DNA of 64,000 nt from Platanthera guangdongensis (GCA_039583875.1 CM077166.1:77230564-77294563), one strand, 5' to 3'. Positions 10,745 to 21,845 are shown, counted from the stretch's first letter. Made by a program: numbers and translations. Notes: a model not told the origin generated them from the sequence alone.

Positions 10745-13539
10745 ACCTCGAGCCAGACACTCGCCCTATTGCCAAAGCACCGTACCACATGGCGCCGCGT
10801 GAGTTAGAGGAGCTGCGTACTCAACTGGATGAGTTATTGCAATGCGGTTTTATTAGACCCAGCTCTTCTCCTTGGGGTGCACCAGTGCTCTTCGTGAAGA
10901 AAAAGGATGGGACGATGAGACTATGCATTGATTATCGAGAGCTAAACAAGGTAACAATTAAGAACAGATATCTGTTGCCTAGGATCGATGATTTGTTCGA
11001 TCAGTTGCGGGGTAGCTCTGTGTTCTCGAAGATTGACCTCCGTTCAGGTTACCATCAGTTGAGGATCTGGGAGTCAGACATTCCGCGTACTGCTTTTCGT
11101 TCTCGTTATGGTCACTTTGAATTTCTGGTGATGTCTTTTGGATTGACGAATGCACCGTCAGCTTTTATGGACATGATGAACAGGGTGTTCAAGGATTTTC
11201 TGGATAAGTTCGTGGTGGTGTTCATTGACGATGTCCTAGTATATTCTAGAGATGCAGATGAGCACGCCTTGCACTTGCGCTTGGTTTTGTCTACTTTGAG
11301 GGAGCACAAACTGTATGCGAAGCTTAGCAAGTGTGAGTTCTGGATATCTCAGGTGTCTTTCCTAGGACACATTGTAAGTAAGGAAGGTATCTCAGTGGAT
11401 TGTGCAAAGATAGCTGCGGTTTTGGACTGGAAGAGACCTGCATCGCCTAAAGAGATAAGGAGCTTCTTAGGGTTGGCAGGTTACTACAGAAGATTTGTGG
11501 AAGGGTTCTCTGTCCTCTCTGCGCCGTTGACCAGGCTTACACAAAAGAGCGTAGCTTTTATTTGGCGCGATGCCTGTGAGGGAGCTTTTCAAGAGCTCAA
11601 GAGGCGTTTGTGTTCTGCTCCAGTGTTGGTATTGCCAGTGGAAGGAGTGGAGTATGCTGTTTATGTGGACGCCTCGCGAGTTGGACTCGGTTGCGTGCTG
11701 ATGCAGGACGGCAAGGTGATTGCGTATGGATCAAGACAATTGAAGGTGCATGAAAAGAATTACCCTACGCACGATCTAGAATTTGTTGCCGTCATTTATG
11801 CCTTGAAATTGTGGAGACATCTTCTATATGGAGTGTCATGCAAAATTTATTCGGATCACAAAAGTTTGAAATATGTCTTTACTCAGAAGGAACTGAATTT
11901 GCGCCATCGCCGATGGTTAGAGTATGTTGCGGACTACGAAGTGGACATCCTTTATCATCCCGGCAAGGCTAATGTTGTAGCAGATGCGCTGAGCCGGAAG
12001 CCCGCACACATCTTTAACCTCTCGGTGCAATCCCTTGTCGAAGAGTTCTTGCTCATGGACATAACCTTAGGGAATAGCACTTTGCCGAGTAGCCTAGAGG
12101 TGGATGAGCCTTCGTGGATTACCCTCACTAAGCTTCATCAGAAGGATGATCCTGACTTGCAGCACCTCCGCAGTAGGACTGAGAGAAGGGAATTACCCGA
12201 CTTTACAATTGACGACGTGGGCACCTTAAAGTACCGTGGCAGATACTGTATTCCTGCTGTTAGGGACATCCGATCAAAAATATGCAGTGAAGCGCATGGT
12301 TCCAGTGTTGCATATCATCCTGGCTCCACGAAAATGTACAGAGATTTGAAGCAGATTGTTTGGTGGTCAGGCATGAAGAATGACATCGCAAGATTTGTGT
12401 CTGAATGTCACACCTATCAACGTGTAAAAGCTGATCACAGAAGGCCGGGTGGTAAGTTAACTCCCTTAGATGTACCGAGTTGGAAATGGGAGAGTGTATC
12501 AATGGATTTCATAACCGGTTTGCCCAGATCTCCCCGAGGGCATGATGCAGTGTGGGTCATTGTGGATAGGCTAACTAAGTGTGCCCATTTTGTGCCTTTC
12601 AAGATTAGTTATTCCATGGAAAAGATAGCTGAGCTTTATCTGAACGAAGTTATCAGACTTCATGGTGTACCGACAAGTATTGTGTCCGACCGAGACTCCC
12701 GATTCATGTCTCGATTCTGGCAAAGCTTACAGGGAGCTCTAGGTACTGACCTTAGATATTCTACTACCTATCATCCGCAGACAAATGGTCAGACGGAGAG
12801 AGTGAACCAGATCTTGGAGGATATGCTTAGATGCTATATCCTGGACCATGGCGGAGCTTGGGATAAACGCCTCGGATTAATGGAGTTTGCATACAATAAT
12901 AGTTATCAGGAAAGTTTGCAGATGGCGCCCTTTGAAGCTCTTTATGGAAGGCGTTGTCGAACTCCTCTGTTTTGGACAGAAGTGGGCGAGAAGCCGTTGC
13001 TCGGACCAGAAGTGCTGGAGGATATGAGTACTTCAGTAAGGCACATTCGTGAAAAGCTGAGGTTAGCTCAGGAGCGATACGAGAAGTATGCAAACCAGCG
13101 CAGAGTTGACCTGGAGTTTGCGGTTGGGGACATGGTGTTTTTGAAGGTCTCCCCGATGCCGGGTGTTAAAAGATTTGGAAGAAGCCATAAGCTAGATCCC
13201 ATGTATGTGGGGCCTTTTCATATTTTGGAGCGCATTGGAGTTTCTGCCTATAGACTAGAGTTGTCTGATTCTTTCCCTGGTGTTCACGACGTGTTCCACG
13301 TGAGCCAGTTGCGAAAGTGTGTCCGCAGTGAGCGGCATGTCCTTGTATCGGTACCCCGGTTGCAGCCTAATCTCTCGTATGTTGAAGAACCGGTTCGTAT
13401 TCTGGAGACGCAAGACCGTGTGCTAAGAAAGAAAACAATTCCAATGGTTAAGGTTCTCTGGTGAAATCAGGATGCAAGAGGTGCAACTTGGGAATTGGAA
13501 TCCGCGATGAGAGAATCTCATCCTCAGCTGTTCTCTTAA
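10690..13539 (+). pseudogene. pol: B pol: RT, RNase H, integrase, chromodomain-like end
   Basis: The frame is open to TGA at 13462-13464, then continues in frame to TAA at 13537-13539. RT has [20 protein letters not shown] and active site FIDD at 11221-11232. RNase H has [10 protein letters not shown] and ends at VVADALSRK. The integrase zinc finger has the two His and the first Cys, but the Cys pair reads CHTY, so the second Cys is lost. The catalytic core has [16 protein letters not shown] and the Glu in QTERVNQ. A GPF module follows, then a chromodomain-like tail cut by the TGA. The tail in this group is thought to direct integration to heterochromatin. The stop is one base from Arg (CGA to TGA). 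Confidence 0.95.
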
Positions 13540-13640
13540 TCTCTCTGGTTAGTATTCTAGTTTCAAGAATTCTTCTGTCTTGTCTCGTTCTCTGTCCTCT
13601 TATTTTCTGTTGGTGTTTCATGTTTCGGGACGAAACTTCC

Positions 13641-13656
13641 CTTTTGGAGGGGTGAC
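13641..13656 (+). other. B polypurine tract
   Basis: GGAGGGGTGAC directly before the 3' LTR start at 13657 is the likely plus-strand primer. The preceding GGGACGAAAC is a usual end of the internal region in this group. Confidence 0.82.
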
Positions 13657-14034
13657 TGTAACGCCCCTGCTTTTTTCGGCATTATTGTCTCCCCTGGTTG
13701 GCATCTTTGTGACGTAAGGGCGTTACTCTAGCGTTCAGTTGGTGGCGCGTCGCCGTTAGTGCGCTTTCACGTCTCGTCGATTCAGTTGGCCGAATTCTTG
13801 AATCTTTGGCAGAAACGGAAATTTTCACATTTTGAAAGCTTAATTGATAGTCTTTTTTCTGTCTTCCTCGTCCAGTTCGTCGAACCAACCTTGCTATGTC
13901 GATTTTATCTTATTTTATCCTCTGGGTTCGAGTTTGACGATGGTTAGTTTTTCTGGGCATTGTTTGGAGGTTGACGATCGTCGAGCTCCACGCTTGCCGT
14001 GCTGGCTCGACGAGTCGTTGAGCGGGGCCGTCTG

Positions 14035-14541
14035 GTGTCGACACTTTGTGTTGACACCGCTGGCTGTCGGTGTCGACACTGCGGTGTCGACACTGCCGGC
14101 CGGTGTCGACACAGTGTGTCGACACCGCTGGCTGTCGGTGTCGACACTGCTGTGTCGACACTACCGGTTGGTATCGACACAGCGTGTCGACACTGCTGGC
14201 TGTCGGTGTCGACACTGCTGTGTCGACACTGCCGGCCGGTGTCGACACATTGTGTCGACACCGCTGGCTGTCGGTGTCGACACTGCTGTGTCGACACTGC
14301 CGGCCGGTGTCGACAAAGTGTGTCGACACCGCTGGCTGTCGGTGTCGACACTGCTGTGTCGACACTGTCGGCTGGTGTCGACACAGTGTGTCGACACCGC
14401 TGGCTGTCGAGTGTCGACACTGCGGTGTCGACACTGCCGGCCGGTGTCTACATAGGTGTGTCGACACCGCTGGCTGGCGGGTGTCGACACTATTGTGTCG
14501 ACACTGCCGGCTGGTGTCGACACAGGCGTGTCGACACCGCT
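14035..14541 (+). repeat. 68-bp tandem array in B 3' LTR
   Basis: About 7.5 copies of the unit described for the 5' LTR, one more than there. Some palindromes carry single changes, such as GTATCGACAC near 14170 and GTGTCGACAA near 14310. Confidence 0.97.
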
Positions 14542-14604
14542 GTTCTGTGGTGCGTCGGCACCACCGATCCGGTGTAGTTGAACCCGGTCCTTGCAGCTGT
14601 TGAG

Positions 14605-14612
14605 TATTTAAA
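14605..14612 (+). promoter_or_regulatory. TATA box of B 3' LTR
   Basis: TATTTAAA, one base different from the 5' LTR box, again about 65 bp after the array. Confidence 0.5.
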
Positions 14613-15159
14613 CCCTGCTTCTCCTTATCTTTAGCCGACCTAGGTTTCTCCTGCTTTCCGTCCTAGTGCGGCGTGCGCGGAGAAGTTTGTCGTCTGTGCC
14701 TCTCTCGGCGATCACCGACGGAGCTCCGGTGCTCGGGTTTTCCCGCCGATCGTGAATCTGGAAGGCTCTTGTCGAGAGCTACGCCCTTGGGTCATCTTTC
14801 GTCCAGATTTCGGCTCCTATCGCGACGCGTGGAGATTTGGAGAGTTTTTCCGGTAAACCGAGGCAAGTAGTGTTCTTGCTCTCCCTTTTGTTCTTGATTC
14901 TAAATTCCTACCTTCCTTTTGTTTCTACACTTGTTGAGTTTATCATATTTCGACGGTATAGATACTTGTTCTGAACTCCTAACTTGTTTTCCCCTCTATT
15001 TCTGGAATTTGTGACTTGATGTCCCTTAAGTTTTAATCTCAAAATCTTGCTGTTCTTTGAAACGCCCTTATGCAGCCCACTTGGTCAGCTATCCCTTGAG
15101 TTCATGGTGAAGAATAAGCATAAATGAACACTGCTTGTATAATTATGTAACTAAGGAAA

Positions 15160-15301
15160 TTCAGATGAACTATGCGCGTTGGGGTCCTCCCTCGGCATAG
15201 TGTTTTATAGTCAGATGAACTATGCGCGTTGGGGTCCTCCCTCGGCATAGTGTTTCATACTCGGATAGGCTGTGCGCGTTGGGGTTCCTCCCTCGGCATG
15301 G
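15160..15301 (+). repeat. Three 49-bp direct repeats in B 3' LTR
   Basis: Counterpart of the set in the 5' LTR, with the same ACTATGCGCGTTGGGG core. Confidence 0.82.
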
Positions 15302-16238
15302 TAATTACTAATGAAAGATTGGACTTCGGTTGCTGATGTTTGTTCTTTTTTTTGTATATAAAATGCTTAACATTTCTTGCTCGGCTAGTTTTACTGTTGC
15401 TCATTTTTACTCTGTTGACTGTTTTGTTGCAGTCACTTTTTCTTTCATTCTCCTCTACTTAGAGGTTTGTGTAGTCTGCTTTTACTCTTGCTCTACTTGT
15501 GACTTGCTTCTGAGGTGTTCTTCTTTTGAATGCCTCAGGATCAGAGCTGTAGCTGGTTTAGCTGATAGACTTGGGCTTCTGGTGCTGCTGGTTCCTGTGG
15601 CTGTTTGTTTCCACCTCCGAGTTTGAGGTAGTTGCATTGTTTAGACTTGGCAATTTTTCTTCTTTCTATGAGTTCGTGTCAGTTGTTGACGCCCATAGAC
15701 TTTAGCTTTCCTGTGTTAGACTGCTTGCTGCTCTCACTACTGTTACTTTTTACCTGGTGGTTCTTGCTCTTCTGGGAAGGATTTATGCTAGGGTGCATTC
15801 CAGTTATTTTAAACCTTAAAATATTACTATATGTACTCATGCATTTCATATTTGTAAAACTAAAGCACTATTTTTCCTTATAGCATAAAGACTATCTTTT
15901 TTATGTATACTATATTCACCTTAGAGTCGTGCATACCATGGGTCGTCCCCCGGGGACACCTATGCTCGTTTAGGGTGTCAACTTAATTGAACCAAAGTAT
16001 TTTCCGCTGCGTATAAATATACTGTTATCTGTGGACTAGCTGATCCACAGTGCCGAGGGATACGACCTTTCAACATAACTGTTTTTCTACCATAATTAAT
16101 CAACGTTTTTCCTTAAAAACAAAGATCTGGAGTTTTGCCTGGGCATGTGCAGTTATCCCCTGCACGACGTGGCATCACGACACGTGTTTTCTCTTGCTCT
16201 GATACGATTTCATCATTGAGAAAATGCGGGTTGTGACA

Positions 16239-16243
16239 ACCCC
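16239..16243. repeat. Right target-site duplication of B (ACCCC)
   Basis: ACCCC follows the 3' LTR end and matches 5540-5544. ORF3 of element A resumes here. Confidence 0.96.
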
Positions 16244-18040
16244 TCCTTCATCTCCACCTCTAGACCTCACCAACATCCCATCTCCACATTCATCTTCCCC
16301 TCTGCAAGTTAATCAACCACTTAACCCTCCAGCTTCACCTCAGGACACTCACATTCCTACACCTCCTCAGTCTCCTCTTCCCCCACACTTATCCACCATT
16401 CCATCTTACATCATACCCTCAGACACAATCATGCTAGATGAACCTACTCCATCTGTTATTCCTCCTCCCATTCCATCTTCTTCCCCCTCCCCATTTGATC
16501 CATCTACCATCATCTCTCTACTCACTCCCCTCATAAAATCTCTCATTTAAGAGGCCATTACACCTCTTGTGACCTCCATCAATTCCTTATCTGCCCAGAT
16601 CTCTATCCTATCTGCTGCCCCCACTTCATTCAGGGGCCTGGCTCCAGGTATTCCTGAACCCAGGCAGGGGGAGATGCTCAGTGATGAAGTTGCAGCAGAT
16701 GCAATTACAGCAGTAGCATCAGTCACAACAGCAATTCTCTCTCCAACAGATGCAGATTCAGATGAGGATACAGAAACCTTGACAGATTTTGATTCTGAAA
16801 TGATTGAGTTAATTCAATTTATGGATACTAACATTGATTTGGATGAGTCAGTTGAACAAATAACACATGTTGGTGATTTCTATTTAAATCCCACAGTGAA
16901 CTTATCTGTTTTGTTGAGTAATTTTGATACTGCACATATGCAATTCTTTCCAGCAGATTTTACTAAGCCAAGTTTGGCTATTGTACCTTATACCTCTCCA
17001 GCTAGTCCAATAGTTGCTAAGCAACTCTGTGACAATTTTGCTCTCTCAGCTTCAGCCTCCATCTCAGCTTCTAGCCCAGAGGTCATTCCAGAAGATACTT
17101 CAGTGCCAGTTTCAACACCAGATTTTGTTATGGATGACTCTCCTCTGCCAGATTTGGATGAGCTTATTCAGGCTGACATTGAAGAAGAAAACAGGATAGC
17201 AGCTAAAAGCTCTGTCTCTATTATTTCTGACTCTTGTGCAGTCCCCTCCTCCTCTATTGTTGATATTCAAGTTCGTGAACCTTCTGCCCCTCCTCCAGAA
17301 AAGACAGTTATTTCTGATATATCTTTGAAAGCTTTGGATGCTCTTTATGACATCCCTCAGGGTTCTGAGTCTGAAGAAGATGATGATGACTCTGATGAAG
17401 ATGCTGCTACTAAGAAAAAGAAGATGCTTTCAAAGAAAAGGAAGGCTCCTCCTCCTCCTCATCATCCAGCAGGTGGTGCCAGTGGCTCTAGCTCCCAGAG
17501 ATCTGCCCCAATGCAAATTTATCAGAGACAGTCAGGAAGATCTTTTGGAAGCAGCCAGTAGAGGCCATCCTCCTCAGGAAGTCAAAGTCAACAGCATAAG
17601 CAGCAACAACAGCAACAAAGTTTTGAAGTTCAAAAAGCTGAAAGTCCAAAGAGACCTCTCTCTCCTCCAATCCCTTTTGAAGATCCTGAAACAACAAATA
17701 CAACAAGAATGGCTAGATACCAGGAATTGATTGGACTATCTTTGATAAATAAAGCCAAGGATGAAGGCAAAGATATATCATGATTATCAACCATGTCAAA
17801 GTATAGAAAAGAAGAGCTGAAAAGGTTTGACAAAGGAAATAAATTGTTTAATGTTGATGATTATATGAAACTTCATCCAGAAGCAGTTGTCCCAGAGCAA
17901 CATCTTTGAATATTATTGGGGCAGCTGACATGACTATGACAATAGCTCAAGCTCGAGATCCAAAGAGAGAAATCATTTTCAAGAAGACAGGAGAGCAAAC
18001 ATCTGAAGACAAACCTCAGCAGAAGAAGCAAAAGAAGTAA
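16239..18040 (+). pseudogene. Element A ORF3, C-terminal part
   Basis: The frame at 16239 continues the one cut at 5544. First comes a Pro/Ser-rich linker of about 100 residues. Stops lie at 16548 (TAA), 17559 (TAG) and 17781 (TGA), then a one-base frameshift near 17905, after which the frame closes at TAA 18038-18040. After the linker are an acidic region (EEDDDDSDEDAA), a basic cluster KKKKMLSKKRK that could be a nuclear-localisation signal, a Gln-rich stretch, and a Lys-rich end (QQKKQKK). With the N-terminal part, ORF3 would span about 885 codons. No catalytic motif is seen and the function is unknown. Two of the stops fit C-to-T changes of CAA or CAG. Confidence 0.72.
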
Positions 18041-18224
18041 TCCTTTTGTGTTATTTCATTTTCTGTCTGTTGTTATTTTTCAAACTATGCTATCTGTTTA
18101 AACAAAGCTGTGTATATATATATCTGTTGCATGTGTTATAATTCTCTGCCAGATATATCTCTTTTCTTGCTTTGTTTTTCTGGTTTGAGTCTCTGTTAGT
18201 GACCTCACCCAAATAGTTGGAGAT
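18041..18224 (+). other. Element A 3' untranslated stretch
   Basis: AT-rich non-coding DNA between ORF3 and the putative LTR. The last bases, AGTTGGAGAT, are a weak purine tract directly before TGTTGG, as in many copia elements. Confidence 0.55.
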
Positions 18225-18404
18225 TGTTGGATCCCTAGTTGATTTGGGCTAGGTTCACTGATTTAGGATGTGACCCATCATGTATAGTCAGGGTCAATTT
18301 GTGTCCTAGAGTCTAGGTCAAGTCCTTAGGCTCAACTCCAGATGGACCAGCTATCAACAAGACCATCAAAGACTTCAGACTTAGAGGATTTCAATACTAA
18401 GTCA

Positions 18405-18700
18405 AATGAGTTCGACGTTCGTCGAACTCAGCTCGATGAAAGTTGTTCTGCGCTCGACGATCGTGAGACAATTCGTAGTGCTGAGCTAGACGATTTATGT
18501 TCTCTGTTCGACGAAGACTCAGTTTCTACATCAAGCCAAAGTCAGGAGAACTTCAAATTTTTCTAAGTCCAGCTTCAAGCTTCGGTCAACGAATTGGATT
18601 CTAAGCTTGACGAACTTGGACCTCAAGTTCACAGCTTCTCAGGTCGACGAAGTCAGCTTCTCAGGTCGACAAATGGTATACTCTACTCGACGATTTCTGG
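18405..18700 (+). repeat. Scattered TCGACGAA/TCGTCGAA motifs in A LTR
   Basis: Repeated short blocks such as GAGTTCGACGTTCGTCGAAC, GCTCGACGATCG and TTCGACGAAG occur at irregular spacing. They share their core with the motifs in gag and after pol. Confidence 0.7.
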
Positions 18701-18716
18701 ACTCAGAGAATTTGTG

Positions 18717-18870
18717 TCGACACTTAGGGTTTGTGTAGACACCAGACAATTTGTGTCGACACCAGCTTATGTCGACGCCAGAGGATTTGTGTCGACACCA
18801 AGATATCAATCGACACCAGAGGATTTGTGTCGACACCAAGATCAATCTGTCGACACCAACTTATGTCGAC
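18717..18870 (+). repeat. GTGTCGACAC-type repeat in A LTR
   Basis: About eight spaced copies of TGTCGACACC-like palindromes are joined by AGAGGATTTG or similar. The core GTGTCGACAC is the same as in the B LTR array, though the joining sequences differ. Confidence 0.85.
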
Positions 18871-19000
18871 ACAACATTTCAGCAGATTCAGAATATTTTG
18901 CCTAAATCCAGAACTTTTCTCAGCTCGACGAATAATGTATTATAATGAAGAGTGTCTGTTCAACTAATGAAGATTGTCTGGTCGACAAACTTTCTCAAGC

Positions 19001-19100
19001 TCAGCTCGACGAACTCAAGCTCAACTCGACGAACTCAAGCTCAGCTCGACGAACTCAAGTTCAGCTCGACGAACTCAAGTGCAGCTCGACGAATTGTGTT
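19001..19100 (+). repeat. 20-bp tandem array in A LTR
   Basis: Five consecutive 20-bp units, each close to CAGCTCGACGAACTCAAGCT. The last unit drifts to GACGAATTG. Confidence 0.93.
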
Positions 19101-19963
19101 CTTCGTTCGACGAATCCAGACTAGGTTTTCTTCAAGTTTCCCGTCCCGTTTCTTGGCGATGATTCCTGAACATTTATTGTCAGATCTTCTCGGAATGTTA
19201 CCGTTAGAACGCGCATTGACTATGGATTATTCCATGCCATTTTTCCATGGGACAGTTAGGAAAATCATTGATTGCTGATTCTTTCCAAGGCCGACTGCAA
19301 TTACTGCCGACATTCAAAAGTTTGAATGTTCCTCAGTCAGAAAGACACATAGTAAGAAAGAAAAAGGATCAAGCAGTGACAAAAAATAGAATTACAGTAC
19401 AACAAGCAATACATAATCAGACAAACACTCTGAGGTTGCAGAGAAGAACAATCATTATAAAATCAAGAGTTCATGACTGCAATCAGCCTGACCAGAGAAT
19501 ATTTTCAAGGAGAAGAAGAACAATCAAATTCTATCAAGAGTCTTCCTCTTCCAACTTACAGGATAACTTCAAAGAACAACAATTACTCAATCTGTCAAAG
19601 GAGTTCCTGAAACATATCCTGGTCCAGGCTTTCTAGGTCATTGAAGTCCTATCACCCTGAAGCAGTGCTCCAGCTTTCCTGACCAATTCAAGATCTCAGG
19701 GGGAGCAAGATCTGCTGTAATCAATCCACAAGTCTTCTCTCTGATTGTTGACAGAGAAGACACTATCACCTTCTTTCCAATTCCTGTACAGGGTTTTAAA
19801 TCCCTTCAAAATTATTCTGGTTACAAGTCTCCTTCCAAAAGACTTGAGGTTTGGTTTTTGAGCACCTGAACAAAAGCTCATTGGTGTCAGGCACCTGATC
19901 AAAAACCTGAGTGGATTCCTACCAGGGTGGTAGAAGAGTGGATGTACCCAGGTTGGGGAACCA

Positions 19964-19971
19964 CTATAAAA
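19964..19971 (+). promoter_or_regulatory. TATA box in A putative LTR
   Basis: CTATAAAA in GGGGAACCACTATAAAATTC, about 220 bp before the LTR end. It is a likely LTR promoter, downstream of the repeat arrays. Confidence 0.5.
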
Positions 19972-20346
19972 TTCTTGTGTCGTCTGCTTGCTCTTTTCTT
20001 TTATTTTCTGGCTGTGCTCTGTGAATGCACTGTGTTGATCTGTGTTTAGATAGTTGTTGTGCTTACCTTATTTTAATTGCTTCCCTGTCCAATTAGGAAT
20101 ACAACAAAAGTTGTAAAAAGTATTCAGTGAGCACCATACTCTATTCACCCCCCCTCTAGAGTATATCAGATTTAACCTGCACTTTCAGGGAAGAATGCAT
20201 AGGGAGAGAAGACACCACAATGTCGTCACACCGATCAGCAAACAGTCTGATGGGTATATCCGCTACAGTCCCCCATAGACAAGGTGGTGCTGCGAATATA
20301 TCATCAGAATCAGAAGGGGCGGCCATTTGAGAGGGTGATGAGTGAA

Positions 20347-20660
20347 TCAGATACCCAGTTCATCCTCCTCCTCCAACTGGCGCTGAAATTCTGCGCAATC
20401 TTTCAACACGTGCTCGGTGCTACGACAACACAAACACCGTTTTCCATTACTCCTCGGTCCAGGTGGGACTGGAGAGGAATAAGAAAAAAATGAATGCGTA
20501 GAAGCGGAGTGACCATAAGACCTGGGTTGGGTGTATGAAGTACCATAGGAAGACGATGCTCCATACACAGAACCATAAGAATTATGCTCCCAATTTTCAG
20601 TGGGGCACTCATCACTACCATGCCTATAATCCTCGCACCATCGGCAACAAATATTTCATA
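20347..20660 (-). pseudogene. C1 gag-like fragment with two CCHC knuckles
   Basis: A single minus-strand frame of about 100 codons encodes CRWCEDYRHGSDEC (20605-20646), then a Ser/Tyr/Gly-rich spacer of about 55 residues, then CLCCRSTEHVLKDC (20395-20436) and an acidic end QLEEEDELGI. Both match CX2CX4HX4C, the nucleic-acid-binding zinc knuckle of Gag proteins. A stop (TGA) lies just upstream of the first knuckle, only about 260 bp from the primer site, so the capsid part is missing or lay in another frame. It is either a truncated Gag or a non-autonomous element that keeps only the knuckles. Confidence 0.6.
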
Positions 20661-20900
20661 TAAGAATACATGGTGCAACAAGAAGAATTCACCAACAAAA
20701 AGTTTCTAAGCAACAATTAACTACGCAACACAGAAAAAAGAATAGGAAAACCTGCTACAGAAAAATGAAAACTAGAAGAGGAACAAATAAAAAACAAGAA
20801 ACAGATTCTAAAAACTAAAGCAAAGAAGAAACATGAAATATACAAATGGAAAAGGGCTTCTATCTCATATCTCCCTCTCCAAAAACTCACACGACTGTGT

Positions 20901-20918
20901 TCCCTGGCAACGGAGCCA
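20901..20918 (-). other. C1 primer-binding site, tRNA-Asp type
   Basis: The minus strand reads TGGCTCCGTTGCCAGGGA. It matches the complement of the plant tRNA-Asp 3' end (TGGCGCCGTTGCCGGGGA) at 16 of 18 places. It sets the strand and shows that the LTR at 20928-22469 is a 5' LTR. Confidence 0.8.
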
Positions 20919-21845
20919 AAAACTTCATGCTAAAGATCACGACAGTGAACCGGTCACACAAGTAATATAAAATGGGAGAGTTTTCCCAAGTATCGATCTC
21001 TCAAGGAACACAGTAAGGTGGAGTTAATTTCGAGGAGGACTTGAGATTGAAGTCTTAGGTCAGAGTTAACTAGGGGGGTTTGATATTTGCCGAAAAGAAA
21101 GTAAAAATCTAAGAACTACTCCTATGCAACGCCGCCATGCGATGCTTCACCAGGCGGGATGGAGGACTAGTCGGTCCGCTATGCACCGAATCGTTGGGCG
21201 GATGGACGAGTAGGCTTGCAGATGAGGTGGTTAGAATGGCAGAATGAGGGTCGAAAGCACCTCTTCGCTACGCACGTCACTAGCAATTGTTAGTGCGGAA
21301 AGGGTGGATGGTGGTGGATGGAATATGACGCACCTAAAGAAAATAACAAAAATATAAAATCACATAGACATGATTTGATACAAATGTATATCAAAATAAG
21401 TACAACTTCATCATAAACAAGAGATCAACTATACTATTCAACAACAAGAGAAGAAAAGTGTGTGAAATTGACCGGATCCGAAGTCTTGTCGAGGATTCAC
21501 GGTTGGAATAGTTGGGTTGTCAATCTGCATCCAAGCTCGGTCCTCAACTGCGCTTGGGGTAGAGAAGAGTTGTCACCACCTTCGAATGGGTCGTCTTCTT
21601 CGTGTCATTATCTGATGGAGGATGACACAACTTCTCCTAGCATGGTGGAGAAAACTAGGTCAAGCTCTTCTTGAAGCTCAAAGATGAAGGAGGAGGCTGA
21701 GAGGAAGCTCTGGCTTGGATTTGGCGGTGAAAGCTTGCCCGGAGCACCTCCCTAGGGTGGAGATTGAAGGAGATCGGCGGATCCCTTCATCGAAGATGAA
21801 AACGGCGGAGAAATTTCTAGCGATCCCGAATTAGGGCAAAACCTG

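Larger units (their letters stand above)
5545..16238 (+). mobile_element. Element B: Ty3/gypsy chromovirus (Tekay/Del-like), complete with both LTRs
   Basis: A 10.7-kb element is bounded by TGTAACGCCC...GTTGTGACA LTRs and flanked by ACCCC duplications. Internal order: Met-tRNA primer-binding site, leader with stem-loops, gag with zinc knuckles, aspartic protease, RT, RNase H, integrase, a chromodomain-like C-terminus, then a purine-rich tract. Order and motifs fit plant chromoviruses. The C-terminus ([22 protein letters not shown] and on) points to the Tekay/Del group by eye. The LTRs look about 98% alike apart from one extra 68-bp unit in the 3' LTR, so insertion is recent. Frameshifts in gag, between gag and protease and between protease and RT, plus one stop before the end, make it non-autonomous as read. 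Confidence 0.94.
13657..16238 (+). repeat. B 3' LTR (2582 bp)
   Basis: It starts TGTAACGCCC and ends GTTGTGACA, followed by the ACCCC duplication. It aligns with the 5' LTR at a constant offset of 8112 before the tandem array and 8180 after it, so it has one extra 68-bp unit. Other differences are scattered single changes. Confidence 0.95.
1..20187 (+). mobile_element. Element A: Ty1/copia LTR retrotransposon, left end outside the window, split by element B
   Basis: Copia-type gene order is seen: gag end, protease, integrase, reverse transcriptase and RNase H in one frame to 4282, then an extra ORF (ORF3), then a putative 3' LTR. The 5' LTR and most of gag lie left of position 1. Element B (5545-16238) sits inside ORF3, and removing B with one copy of its ACCCC duplication rejoins the ORF3 frame. 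An extra ORF after pol is known for SIRE-type copia elements, but the pol motifs could also fit the Tork group, so the lineage is left open. Five stop codons in pol and several in gag and ORF3 make it a dead copy. It lies in the interior of minus-strand element C1. Confidence 0.88.
18225..20187 (+). repeat. Element A putative 3' LTR
   Basis: It starts TGTTGGATCC after a purine tract. The end is placed at ACTTTCA (20187), shortly after CTATTCACCCCCC, a run common near the 3' end of copia LTRs. The end is uncertain by about 10 bases because the partner LTR is outside the window. It holds TCGACGAA-type repeats, GTGTCGACAC repeats, a 20-bp tandem array and a TATA box. Short ORFs inside it are repeat-driven. 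Confidence 0.6.
20188..20927 (-). mobile_element. C1 interior: start of a minus-strand tRNA-Asp-primed element
   Basis: Reading the minus strand from the LTR at 20928, a tRNA-Asp-type primer site follows, then about 250 bp of AT-rich leader, then a gag-like piece. It is cut at 20187/20188 by element A, so the rest lies left of A, outside the window. The primer type is usual for Athila- and Tat-related elements and for large non-autonomous derivatives. No pol is seen. Confidence 0.65.

Noticed and set aside
18594..19278. Short plus-strand ORFs with SSTNSS or CVDT repeats in the A LTR
   Set aside because: Repeat-driven, inside an LTR and upstream of its TATA box, with no domain.
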